Source: Janthinobacterium sp. 61 (lineage in GTDB: Bacteria > Pseudomonadota > Gammaproteobacteria > Burkholderiales > Burkholderiaceae_D). From it: a stretch of 64,000 nucleotides of DNA. The notes under the pieces were generated by a model. The model saw nothing but the letters and a program-made list of their open reading frames with translations, did not search any database and was not told the DNA's origin. A program made the translations under genes and the position numbers. Location of the stretch: positions 1,240,001-1,304,000 of the forward strand of contig NZ_PJMQ01000001.1 of the NCBI RefSeq assembly GCF_002846335.1, written 5' to 3'. Positions 44,428 through 55,036 of the stretch are shown here, piece after piece; within the stretch, counting starts at the first letter, position 1; every line of letters starts with the position of its first letter.

Positions 44428-45522
44428 TCAGGCAGCGGCCATCATGCCGAAATGGGGTTGCGCGTCGGTCAGCCGCGCCGTACTTCCCTCCACCAGATAG
44501 GAACAATAGCGCCGCCGCTCGGCGATGCCGCCGCGCCGCTCCATCAGTTCGCCCAGCATGGCGACGGCATCGGCAGCCATTTTTTGCACGGGCTGGCGCA
44601 GGGTGGTGATGTCGTAGCTGAGCCAGCCGGACGCTTCCAGCGCGTCGAAACCGGCCACCGACATTTGCAGCGGCACCTGGATGCCCAACTGGTGGCGCGC
44701 CGTGTCCAGGCAGCCGATGGCCATGATGTCGTTGCCGCAAATGACGGCGTCCGGCACGCGACCCAGGCGGTCGATGACCTTGCGCAAGCCCCGACCGCCG
44801 CTGGCGTAATCGTAGTTGCCGCTGACGACGATGGGCGCGGGCAAGCCCAGCGTGAACAGCCGGTCCAGCACGCCGGCCTTGCGTTCCTGCGCCACGGCCG
44901 AATCGCCGGGGCCATCGATGATGGCGAACTGGCGGTGACCCGCCTCGGCCAGGCGCGAGACGAGCAGGCGCGCCGCTTCCGCCTGGTCGCACAGCACGGC
45001 ATGCACGGCGTGCTCTCGGGGGCTGCGGTTGAACAGCACCAGCGGCACGTCGCGGCGGCCAAATTCGGCCATTTGCTCGTCCGACAGGCAGGCGGCCACG
45101 ACGGCGCCATCGACCTGGTATTGCCACACATCGCTCAAGACTTTGCCGATGTCCGCTTCGCGCTCCAGGGTAAATAGCAATAAACGCTTGCCCTGGCGGG
45201 CGATTTGCTGGCTCAGGTCGGACAACACTTGTGGATAGTACAAATTGGCCAGGTTGGAAATGATGACGGCAACCAGGTTCGAGCGGCGCGTGATCAAGCT
45301 GCGCGCGGCCGCGTTGGGGATGTAGTCGAGGCTGATTGCCGCCTGCATGACCTTGGCATGCGTGGCGGGCGAGATGCTGGCGCCCGGCTTGAAGCATCGC
45401 GATACGGCCGATTGCGACACGCCGGCAAGCAGGGCCACATCATACGAGGTCACGCGCCGTCCGGCACCGGGTGCGGGGCGGGTGGTGATGGGTGTCCGGG
45501 CCACAGTATTCTTTTTTCGCAT
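44428..45522 (-). CDS. LacI-family transcriptional regulator
   Basis: The ATG at 45520-45522 gives 364 residues. The N-terminal helix-turn-helix (about 24-75) reads TSYDVALLAGVSQSAVSRCFKPGASISPATHAKVMQAAISLDYIPNAAARSL, and the periplasmic-binding-like effector domain follows (NLVAVIISNLANLYYPQVLSDL). The HTH has Cys where many have Val/Ala but is otherwise typical. It probably represses sugar genes elsewhere; no sugar operon is adjacent. The basic leader (RKKNTVARTPITTRPAPGAGRR) is atypically long. Confidence 0.9.
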   Translation of the reverse strand: MRKKNTVARTPITTRPAPGAGRRVTSYDVALLAGVSQSAVSRCFKPGASISPATHAKVMQAAISLDYIPNAAARSLITRRSNLVAVIISNLANLYYPQVLSDLSQQIARQGKRLLLFTLEREADIGKVLSDVWQYQVDGAVVAACLSDEQMAEFGRRDVPLVLFNRSPREHAVHAVLCDQAEAARLLVSRLAEAGHRQFAIIDGPGDSAVAQERKAGVLDRLFTLGLPAPIVVSGNYDYASGGRGLRKVIDRLGRVPDAVICGNDIMAIGCLDTARHQLGIQVPLQMSVAGFDALEASGWLSYDITTLRQPVQKMAADAVAMLGELMERRGGIAERRRYCSYLVEGSTARLTDAQPHFGMMAAA

Positions 45523-45974
45523 ATTGGTCTGGCAAGCAATCTGTCTCAAAATATTCCTGCAGGCCCGGCCGCTCGTGGCGGCCTGGGCGGGCAGAATGAG
45601 CATAGCGCAAAAGATTGCCGCATGGCAAGACTGTTTTCTTGTTCATGTTGCAAAAAATATGACTGAATGGCAAGTGGTATGCTTGCCCTTGAATCGGTAC
45701 CGCGCCGCCGCCGTCGCAGCAGACCAGGGAAACGAGGAGGGCAGCCAGCAACGCTGCGGCCAGGGCGCGCGGGCGGTGCATGGGGGCGTAGGGCGCGATG
45801 GGTCTCCGGGAGCTGGCCGAGTTGCTCGGTGTCACTTCCCAAGAGTAGCTTTTGCACGCCGTAGCTACTTGATGAAAAGCAAGCTTGTTGTCTTGGCCGT
45901 ACCGGAAGTATTTTTCTGGTGCAATGGCGTGCATTCTGATAAGATAACGCCCCTTTATTCAGGGAAGGGTCGAC
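45523..45974. other. 452-base gap, no supported gene
   Basis: This stretch lies between the LacI gene (minus) and the Hsp70-like gene (plus). A long minus-strand frame passes through it (45440-45934) but shows no family features. On the plus strand a 16-codon frame at 45798-45848 reads MGLRELAELLGVTSQE, resembling a helix-turn-helix fragment, then stops. The end nearest 45975 must hold the Hsp70 promoter. I call no gene here. Confidence 0.5.
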
Positions 45975-47225
45975 ATGGCCAATGCTTGCGGCGTCGATTT
46001 CGGCACGTCAAATTCCACGGTAGGCTGGGCGCGTCCCGGGCAGAGCACCATGCTCGGCCTGGAAGATGGCAAGACGACCTTACCGTCCGTTGTCTTCTTC
46101 AATGCGGAAGACGAGGAAGTCAGTTTTGGCCGCGCGGCGCTGGCCGGCTATCTGGCCGGCTACGAGGGGCGCTTGATGCGCTCGCTGAAAAGCTTGCTGG
46201 GCACCAGTCTCATCGACGGCCAGACGGAAGTGGGCGGCCGTGCGCTGCCATTTCGCATGTTGCTGGCCCAATTCATAGGCGAAGTGAAGCGCCGCGCCGA
46301 GCAATCCGCCGGCCGCGAATTTTCGTCCGCCGTGTTCGGCCGTCCCGTCTTCTTTATCGACGACAATGCGCAGGCCGACCAGCTGGCGCAAGATACCCTG
46401 GCCGAGGTGGCCCGTTCCGTGGGCTTCAAGGACGTTGCTTTCCAGTTCGAGCCGATTGCCGCTGCGTTTGACTACGAGTCGCAAATCGACAGGGAAGAGC
46501 TGGTACTGATCGCCGACATCGGTGGCGGTACATCCGACTTTTCCCTGGTGCGGCTGTCGCCGGAGCGTGCGAAGAAGACGGAGCGGCGCGAGGATATCCT
46601 CGCCACCGGCGGCGTACACATCGGCGGCACGGACTTCGATAAATACCTGAGCCTGTCTTCCGTCATGCCTCTGCTCGGCTATGGCAGCCGCCTGCACAAC
46701 AATAGCGAAGTGCCATCCAGCTATTATTTCAACCTGGCTACCTGGCACACCATTAACCTGGCTTACACCAAGAAGATCTGGATGCAGCTGGCCGACGTGT
46801 GTCGCGATTCGCGTGAGCAAGACAAAGTGAAACGTTTGCAAAAGCTCATCGACGAGCGCGCCGGTCATTGGCTGGCCATGAAAGTGGAAGAGGGCAAGAT
46901 TGCCCTGTCCGACGCGGCCGAAGTGCAGTTGGAGCTCGACCGTTTGTCGCCCGCGCAAAGCCTGTTGCTGAAGCGCACGCAATTCGACGAAGCCATCGGC
47001 CATTTGTGCGGTTCCGTGGAAGAAACCGTGCTGCGTTTGCTGCGCGATGCGGGCGTGGCGCCGGAAGCCGTTGACACCGTGTTCTTCACGGGCGGCTCTT
47101 CCGGCGTGCGCTTGCTGCGCGAAAAGATCGCCGCCCTGGTGCCGGCCGCGCGCAAAGTCGAAGGCGACTTGTTCGGCAGTATTGGCGCGGGATTGGCGCT
47201 GGACGCAGTACGTAAATTTGGTTGA
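45975..47225 (+). CDS. yegD: Hsp70-family chaperone-like protein YegD
   Basis: A 416-residue protein with the actin-like ATPase of Hsp70: phosphate loop VDFGTSNSTVGWA near the start, ADIGGGTSDFSLVRLS in the middle and a third nucleotide segment FFTGGSSGVRLLREKIA. It lacks the substrate-binding domain of DnaK, as does YegD of E. coli (450 residues). AGGG precedes the ATG. YegD's function is uncertain; an ATP-dependent chaperone-like role is assumed. The exonuclease gene follows 37 bases later. Confidence 0.9.
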   Translation: MANACGVDFGTSNSTVGWARPGQSTMLGLEDGKTTLPSVVFFNAEDEEVSFGRAALAGYLAGYEGRLMRSLKSLLGTSLIDGQTEVGGRALPFRMLLAQFIGEVKRRAEQSAGREFSSAVFGRPVFFIDDNAQADQLAQDTLAEVARSVGFKDVAFQFEPIAAAFDYESQIDREELVLIADIGGGTSDFSLVRLSPERAKKTERREDILATGGVHIGGTDFDKYLSLSSVMPLLGYGSRLHNNSEVPSSYYFNLATWHTINLAYTKKIWMQLADVCRDSREQDKVKRLQKLIDERAGHWLAMKVEEGKIALSDAAEVQLELDRLSPAQSLLLKRTQFDEAIGHLCGSVEETVLRLLRDAGVAPEAVDTVFFTGGSSGVRLLREKIAALVPAARKVEGDLFGSIGAGLALDAVRKFG

Positions 47226-47262
47226 TAATCATCACCCCGCCGCACCTCCGAAAGAACGCCCC

Positions 47263-47892
47263 ATGAATGTGTTTGACAAACCGATCGTCATGATCGACTT
47301 CGAGACGACCGGTCTGTCACCCGACATGGGCGATCGCATCACGGAAGTGGCGGCCTTGCGCATCGAGGGCGGGAAAATCACCGACCGCTATGTGACCCTG
47401 ATCAATTGCAATGCGCGCATTCCCTCGTTCATCACGGGCTTGACGGGCATTACGCAGGCCATGGTGGACAAGGCACCGCCCGTGGCCGAGGTGGTGCCGC
47501 AGCTGATCGATTTCATCGGCAGCGATGCCTTGTCGGCGCACAATGCCAGTTTCGATGAAAAATTCCTGCGCGCGGAAAGCGCCAGGCTGAACCTGACGCC
47601 CGCGCACCAGTCGCTCGTGTGTTCCTTGAAACTGTCGCGCCGCGTGTTTCCCGGCATGGCCAGCTACAAGCTGGGCTTGCTGTCGAGCCAGCTGGGCATC
47701 GCCTTCAAGAGCGCCGCCCACAGGGCCGAGTCCGACGCGGAAGTGGCGGCGCAAGTGCTGATCCATATTGGCCGCCATTTGCGCAGCAATTACGGCATTG
47801 CCGATGTCGACGCCGACCTGCTGGTGTCACTGAACAAGCTGGCGGCCGCGAAAGTGCCGCAATTCCTGCAAAAGCACCCATCACGCCGCTGA
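47263..47892 (+). CDS. DEDDh 3'-5' exonuclease
   Basis: A 209-residue single-domain exonuclease of the DnaQ type; ATG at 47263. Exo I is VMIDFETTGLSPD (D12, E14), Exo II SAHNASFDEKFLRAE, and Exo III HRAESDAEVAAQVLI with the DEDDh His. It probably degrades or proofreads DNA, or processes RNA; it is shorter than the DNA polymerase III epsilon subunit, which needs a C-terminal tail to bind alpha. It lies 37 bases after yegD, so may be cotranscribed. Confidence 0.9.
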   Translation: MNVFDKPIVMIDFETTGLSPDMGDRITEVAALRIEGGKITDRYVTLINCNARIPSFITGLTGITQAMVDKAPPVAEVVPQLIDFIGSDALSAHNASFDEKFLRAESARLNLTPAHQSLVCSLKLSRRVFPGMASYKLGLLSSQLGIAFKSAAHRAESDAEVAAQVLIHIGRHLRSNYGIADVDADLLVSLNKLAAAKVPQFLQKHPSRR

Positions 47893-48068
47893 GCTGCATC
47901 GCGCATCGAAGCGGGCTCATCAAAACGATATGATTTTGCTATTTCGTTTGAGCCTGCTCAAGTCCTTCCCCCGCATCGAATTTACAATTTAGGCAACACA
48001 CGATTTCGCCGCCCTGGGCCGCCGTTTTGCGCGTGCCGCCGGCAAGCGCGATGTGGGTGGGGGCGCAC

Positions 48069-49457
48069 ATGGACAAGCACCATACTGCCAGAGATAGCCA
48101 TCAGGCGTATATCTGGTTCCGCACGGCTGCCGAGCAGGGCAATGCCTATGCCCAGTTCAACCTGGGATTGCTGTACAGGAAGGGCGAAGGCGTGGCGCAG
48201 GACGACGCGCGCGCCTTTGTCTGGCTACGCCTGGCCGCGCTGCAAGGGCTGGCTTATGCGCAGAACCACCTGGGCGCCCTGTATTACCACGGCCGCGGCG
48301 TGGCGCAGAGCGACGAGGACGCCGTTCTGTGGTTTCGCCGCGCGGCCGCCCAGGGCGATGCTTCGGCCCAGCATAACCTGGGACAGATGTACCGCAAGGG
48401 GCGGGGCGTGCTGCAGAGCGACGAGCTGGCCCTGGCGTGGTTTTACCGCGCCTCGGAGCAGGGCGTGGCCAGTGCGCAATCGCTGCTGGGTGTAGCGTAT
48501 GCCCGAGGGCTGGGAGCGCAAAAGAACGATGCGCTTGCCCTGGCCTGGTTCCGCAAGGCAGCCTTGCAGGGCGATGCGCAGGCGCAGCTGAACCTGGGGT
48601 TCGTCTACAAGCGCGGCCAGGGCGTGGCGCAAAACGATGCGCAGGCGCTGTCCTGGTTCCGCCAGGCCGCTGCCCAGGGCTTGGCCGTGGCCCAGCGGCA
48701 ACTGGGCGTGGCGTATGCGGAAGGCCTGGGCGTGGCCCCCGATCAGCGGCGTGCCTATGCCTGGCTGCAGCGTGCAGCCGAGCAGGATGATGCCGAAGCC
48801 CAGTTCAACCTGGGTCTGATGCTGGCGCGCGGCCGGGGCGTGGAGCAGGACGAGGCGCGCGCCCTTGCCTGGTACCGGCGCGCTGCCCTGCAGGGCCATG
48901 GCATGGCGCAATACAATCTGGGCGGCATGTATGCGGGCGGGCGCGGCATCGCCCGCGACTTGCGCCAGGCGCTGGACTGGTATGCCAGGGCGGCTGCCCA
49001 GGGCGCGTCGAATGCGCAGTTCAACCTGGGCGTGATGTATGCCAATGGCCAGGGCGTGGAACGCGACGAAGTCTGTGCCGTGCGCTGGTATCGCACGGCC
49101 GCCGAGCAGGGCGATGCCAGCGCGCAAAACAACCTGGGCGTCATGTATGCGAATGGCCATGGCGTGCCGCAAGATGACAGCCTGGCCGTGCAATGGTATG
49201 CGCGCGCGGCCAGCCAGGGCCTTGCGCTGGCCCAGTACAACCTGGGTTGCATGTATAACAGCGGGCGCGGCGTGGAGAAGGACTTGCCGTGCGGTTACAT
49301 GTGGCTGGCGCTTGCGGCCGAGGGTGGCGATAGTGGGGCGGCCAGGGCCAGGGAAGCGGCGGCCGCCAGCCTGGAACCGGCACAGTTGGAAGAGGCGCAG
49401 CAGCGCTTGCGGCAATGGCAGCAGGGGCGTTACCCGCCGTCGCCGTCGCCTGACTGA
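48069..49457 (+). CDS. Sel1-repeat protein with twelve repeats
   Basis: From ATG 48069 (after GGTGGGGG) the protein has 462 residues; ATG 48051 and TTG 48027 are also in frame. Almost all of it is a regular 36-residue Sel1/TPR-like repeat of the form A..W.R.AA.QG.A.AQ.NLG.MY..G.GV..D: eleven full copies and a shorter last one. No signal peptide is visible, so a cytoplasmic location is likely. Sel1 arrays are scaffolds for protein-protein contact. The last 30 residues form an Ala/Gln-rich helix. Confidence 0.88.
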   Translation: MDKHHTARDSHQAYIWFRTAAEQGNAYAQFNLGLLYRKGEGVAQDDARAFVWLRLAALQGLAYAQNHLGALYYHGRGVAQSDEDAVLWFRRAAAQGDASAQHNLGQMYRKGRGVLQSDELALAWFYRASEQGVASAQSLLGVAYARGLGAQKNDALALAWFRKAALQGDAQAQLNLGFVYKRGQGVAQNDAQALSWFRQAAAQGLAVAQRQLGVAYAEGLGVAPDQRRAYAWLQRAAEQDDAEAQFNLGLMLARGRGVEQDEARALAWYRRAALQGHGMAQYNLGGMYAGGRGIARDLRQALDWYARAAAQGASNAQFNLGVMYANGQGVERDEVCAVRWYRTAAEQGDASAQNNLGVMYANGHGVPQDDSLAVQWYARAASQGLALAQYNLGCMYNSGRGVEKDLPCGYMWLALAAEGGDSGAARAREAAAASLEPAQLEEAQQRLRQWQQGRYPPSPSPD

Positions 49458-49583
49458 AGCGCGGCCACTGTGCGCGCACGCACGCGCACTGCATGCGATA
49501 ATTGCTCACCGGCATGTCGCGCCGCATTGAGGCAATGCGCGCATGCGTGCGGCGCAGATTTTTGGCATAGTGAAAGGTGGAAC

Positions 49584-50060
49584 ATGGTAAGGCAGGCAGG
49601 CGAGGATGCATCCGAGCAAAAAGTCATCGACGACATCGCCACGCATGGCTGGCATGGCGTCCATATCAGTGCTGATGAAGAAGGTCCCGGCTATGCCTTC
49701 ACCATAGGGGCTGGCCACAGCTTTGGCCAGCCCGAATTTCTCATCATGGGCTTGCCGCGCGCCATGGCCCATCAGATACTTGACCTGGCGCTGGATGCCG
49801 TGCGCAGCGGCGCCATCACGGATTTCGCGGCCACCACGGACGTCTTGCTGGAAGGCCATCAGTGCGCCTTCGTGCGCGTGCCCGTCGAGCAATACCGCAA
49901 CTATGTGGGCTATGCGCGCTGGTACTACCAGGGCGACGATTTTACCTTGTACCAGATCGTCTGGCCGTCGCGTGATGGCCATTTCCCGTGGCAGGCGCAG
50001 GCCAGTGCGCAATATGTGGATAGCCAGCCCCTGCTGGGACCGGCGCCGCTGGCGGCATGA
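49584..50060 (+). CDS. DUF4262 domain protein
   Basis: A 158-residue protein; ATG at 49584 after AAGGTGG. The DUF4262 pattern starts with VIDDIATHGWHGVHISADEEGPGYAFTIGAGHSFGQPEFLIMGLP and continues with HQILDLALDAVRSG. The later part YARWYYQGDDFTLYQIVWPSRDGHFPW is also conserved. The function is unknown; homologues are frequent near toxin-immunity and phage-like genes as well as alone. The last four bases overlap the next gene. Confidence 0.85.
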   Translation: MVRQAGEDASEQKVIDDIATHGWHGVHISADEEGPGYAFTIGAGHSFGQPEFLIMGLPRAMAHQILDLALDAVRSGAITDFAATTDVLLEGHQCAFVRVPVEQYRNYVGYARWYYQGDDFTLYQIVWPSRDGHFPWQAQASAQYVDSQPLLGPAPLAA

Positions 50061-50500
50061 CGGCAGGGACGACGGCCAGGGTTTGTACCGATACGGCTAC
50101 CCTGTGCGTGTTCGACCCGGCGCTCTTGCGTCACAAGCTGGACGATGACTGCGACTGGTGGAGCATCCCCGGCGCGGAACTGGCGGCCGTGAATGCGGGC
50201 CAGGTGGCTTTTTTTAACGTGAGCGGCGACGGCGCGTATGACCTGGTAGTGCACGCAGAACTTGCCGAGCCGCACGTGAGCGTGCATCTGGCCGTGGTCT
50301 CGGGCCGCGTCTTCATCGGTGCCGGGGAAGACGTCACGGGCGGCGGCCTGGAACCGGACACGGCATTTGGCGGCCTGTTCGTGGACGTGCCCGTGGGCGG
50401 CTGCCGCGTGCAGGCGCGCCGCGATGGCGACTTGATCAGCCTGGCATTCGTGCCCGATGCGCGCAGCAGCAATGCATTTGGCGACCTCGTGCGTATCTGA
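50057..50500 (+). CDS. DUF6386-type protein
   Basis: A 147-residue protein starting within the stop of the DUF4262 gene. It begins TDTATLCVFDPALLRHKLDDDCDWWSIPGAELAAVNAGQVAFFNVSGDGAYDL, typical of the DUF6386 family, and is beta-rich to the end (VDVPVGGCRVQARRDGDLISLAFV). The function is unknown. The coupled start suggests that it acts together with the DUF4262 protein. Confidence 0.7.
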   Translation: MTAGTTARVCTDTATLCVFDPALLRHKLDDDCDWWSIPGAELAAVNAGQVAFFNVSGDGAYDLVVHAELAEPHVSVHLAVVSGRVFIGAGEDVTGGGLEPDTAFGGLFVDVPVGGCRVQARRDGDLISLAFVPDARSSNAFGDLVRI

Positions 50501-50531
50501 TCCCCATTCATTCTCTTGCTATCGACCCTGG

Positions 50532-52451
50532 CTAGGCATCCAGGCGCGCCACGCCCGCACCTTGCCGCCGGTCCAGGAACAGGCTGTTGCCGTGGATTTT
50601 TTTCGCCTGCTTCTTTGCTTCGGCCGCCTGCGTGGCAATCTGATGGTGGGTGTAGTACTGGTGCGCCTCGACCTTGATGACGCCCAGGGATAAGCTGATC
50701 AATGAATAAAACACTTTCTTGCCCTGCCGGTCTTCGCTGATGTAGCCGCCCCGTTCGCAGTCGCTTGTGCTGTAATAGGCGAGAATGGCGGCGGCAAAGC
50801 GCTCCAGGATGGCCTGGCAGCGCGTTTCCCAGTCTTCGCTCTGGAACAGAATCATGAAATCGTCGCCGCCGATGTGGCCGATGAAGTCGCGGTTCGGGTC
50901 GCAATGGCTGCTGAGGATTTCCCCCGTCAGCTGGATCACGTCGTCACCCTTGCGGTAGCCGTATACATCGTTGAAGGGCTTGAAGTGGTCGAGGTCGCAA
51001 TAGCAGACCCAGAAACGGGCACCGCTGTGCAGCAGGCGGTCGATATGCTCGTTAATGGGCACGTTGCCGGGCAGTTGCGTCAGCGGGTTGGCGTAACGCG
51101 CTGCATTGATCTGCATCTGCGTGATTTCGCGCATCAGGTCGTGGCCCGTGCCCATGCCCAGGTAGCGGCCCTCTTCGGTGATGATGAAGCCGTTGAACAG
51201 ATGGTGGGCATCGGACTGCACCATGGTGTAGCTGAGTTCCTGCAAGCTCGTCTCGTGATCGGCAATCAGGGGCGTGGCATCCATGAACAGGCTGCATGAT
51301 TTCTTGCCATACAGTTCGCGCTGGTAGGGACGGGCGAAGTGGTCGATCATCTCGAAGCGGCTGATCAGGCCCAGCGGCACGCCGTCATCGACGACGGGGA
51401 TGATCATCAACTTCGGTTCTTTCAGGAAGATATCGTATACCTCGTTATTATTGCGCTGCGGCGAGACGGCCGCCACCCGGTGCAGCAGCTTGCGGATGCT
51501 GGAGCCGTTCTTTTCCAAGCTGCTGCGCTGCGGATACACGGCCACGCCGTTGCGCCCCAGCGCCTGCACCACTTCGGCCGGCAGCGCGCGAGCCGGCACC
51601 GCGTTGGGCCGTCCCAGGTGATAGCCTTGCCCGAAGGCCACGCCCAAGTCGCGCAAGACCAGCAATTCCGTCTGCGCCTCGATGCCTTCGGCAATGACCA
51701 GGGTGCCCGATTTTTCCGCGATTTCCTGGATCGAGCGCACGAACTGCAGTTTCACGGGATCATGATTGATGCCCTGGATGAAATGCATGTCGATTTTTAC
51801 GTATTCCGGGCGCAGTTCCGACCACAGGCGCAAGCTGGAAAAGCCTTCGCCCAGGTCGTCGATGGCGATCTGGAAACCCATATTGCGGTAATGTAGCACC
51901 GCTTCGCGCATCAGCTCGTAATCGTAGGTGGGTTGGTTTTCCGTCAGCTCGATGATGACACGGTCCGGATTGATGCCGATGTGCTCGATGTATTCCAGCG
52001 TTTCGCCATGGCGGGCATTGCGTAGCAGCAGGCATTCGGGGCTGACATTGAGAAACAGCTTGCCCGGTAGCTGCAGTTCGGCAAAGCGTTCGAGCACCAC
52101 TTGGCGGCACAAGTGTTCCACTTCCAGGGTCAGGTCATGCGCGCGCGCCACCTTGAACAGATTCATCGGCGCGTGCAGGGGGCTGTCGGACGGTCCCCGT
52201 ATCAAGCCTTCGTAGCCGATGATGTCGCCGCTGTGCATGTGGATGATGGGCTGGAACAGTGCGCTGAGTTTGCGGCCCGCCAGGATCTCGTGCAAGGCAT
52301 CCGTTCCTTCGATGGGCATGGGGGCCGATGGCGGCTTCAGGTAAGCCACATTCGATGGCATCGCGCCGGGCGGCGCGGCGGTGGTGGAAGGGAGGGCGAG
52401 AGTGTGCATAGGAGGATGTGGCGGCACGGCCTCTGGACGGGCCATGAACAT
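50532..52451 (-). CDS. EAL-CBS-GGDEF cyclic-di-GMP protein
   Basis: A 639-residue protein without membrane helices. The EAL domain covers about 50-300: the motif reads EGL (GYEGLIRG), with ELTEN, DDLGEGFSSL, YVKID and AEGIE retained, so phosphodiesterase activity is plausible. A CBS-like pair covers about 310-445, followed by a GGDEF domain whose signature reads GGDDF (HIGGDDFMIL). GGDDF may weaken cyclase activity. The layout EAL-CBS-GGDEF matches a known family that adjusts cyclic-di-GMP levels. The start at 52451 is the frame's first ATG; ATG 52445 is also possible. Confidence 0.9.
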   Translation of the reverse strand: MFMARPEAVPPHPPMHTLALPSTTAAPPGAMPSNVAYLKPPSAPMPIEGTDALHEILAGRKLSALFQPIIHMHSGDIIGYEGLIRGPSDSPLHAPMNLFKVARAHDLTLEVEHLCRQVVLERFAELQLPGKLFLNVSPECLLLRNARHGETLEYIEHIGINPDRVIIELTENQPTYDYELMREAVLHYRNMGFQIAIDDLGEGFSSLRLWSELRPEYVKIDMHFIQGINHDPVKLQFVRSIQEIAEKSGTLVIAEGIEAQTELLVLRDLGVAFGQGYHLGRPNAVPARALPAEVVQALGRNGVAVYPQRSSLEKNGSSIRKLLHRVAAVSPQRNNNEVYDIFLKEPKLMIIPVVDDGVPLGLISRFEMIDHFARPYQRELYGKKSCSLFMDATPLIADHETSLQELSYTMVQSDAHHLFNGFIITEEGRYLGMGTGHDLMREITQMQINAARYANPLTQLPGNVPINEHIDRLLHSGARFWVCYCDLDHFKPFNDVYGYRKGDDVIQLTGEILSSHCDPNRDFIGHIGGDDFMILFQSEDWETRCQAILERFAAAILAYYSTSDCERGGYISEDRQGKKVFYSLISLSLGVIKVEAHQYYTHHQIATQAAEAKKQAKKIHGNSLFLDRRQGAGVARLDA

Positions 52452-52735
52452 GTTGCCTATAGTAAAGAAGATTTATGACAGCTTGATGAAACGTATTAGC
52501 TTTTGATAATGTTTCTTTCCTACCTGTCAGTTTGCCGATTCTCCCCAAAAACGTGATTTACCACGGCGTTTACTGTGGAAGTCCCAAACAAAAAACGGCA
52601 AATCCCGCAGATAACTGTGCTTTAAAAGTGGCAATCCGCGCTATGATTTCTCTTGGCGAAAGTCAACATGGGCAGCCGCCACGCGTGTTTGCGCGGCCTG
52701 CTTTCCTCGACATCCAACAATGAGACAAACAACCC

Positions 52736-54925
<2,190 letters not shown>

Positions 54926-54933
54926 AACACGGC

Positions 54934-54978
54934 AGGTCGGATTAGCGCGGCATCGCCGTGCGTAATCCGACACCACCT
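54934..54978. repeat. Palindromic intergenic repeat, copy 1
   Basis: AGGTCGGATTAGCGCGG and GTGCGTAATCCGACACC form the arms of an imperfect palindrome. The unit resembles the 'GTCGGATTA...TAATCCGAC' REP-like elements seen between genes in many proteobacteria. It follows the prolyl oligopeptidase stop. Confidence 0.7.
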
Positions 54979-54993
54979 GTCATGTCAGCACGA

Positions 54994-55036
54994 TGTCGGA
55001 TTACGCGGGGCTTTTCGCCCCGCTAATTCGACCTAC
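54994..55036. repeat. Palindromic intergenic repeat, copy 2, forming the end of the STM4011 gene
   Basis: TGTCGGATTACGCGGGGC and GCCCCGCTAATTCGACC pair around TTTTC. The second repeat of this pair includes the stop (TTA, 55001-55003 on the plus strand) and about ten C-terminal codons of the minus-strand radical SAM gene. Confidence 0.75.

Noticed and set aside
45440..45934. 164-residue minus-strand frame between LacI and yegD genes, with a lipoprotein-like stretch (ALLVSLVCC)
   Set aside because: It overlaps the start of the LacI gene, has no ribosome-binding site I can support and no recognisable fold; the lipobox-like stretch may be chance.
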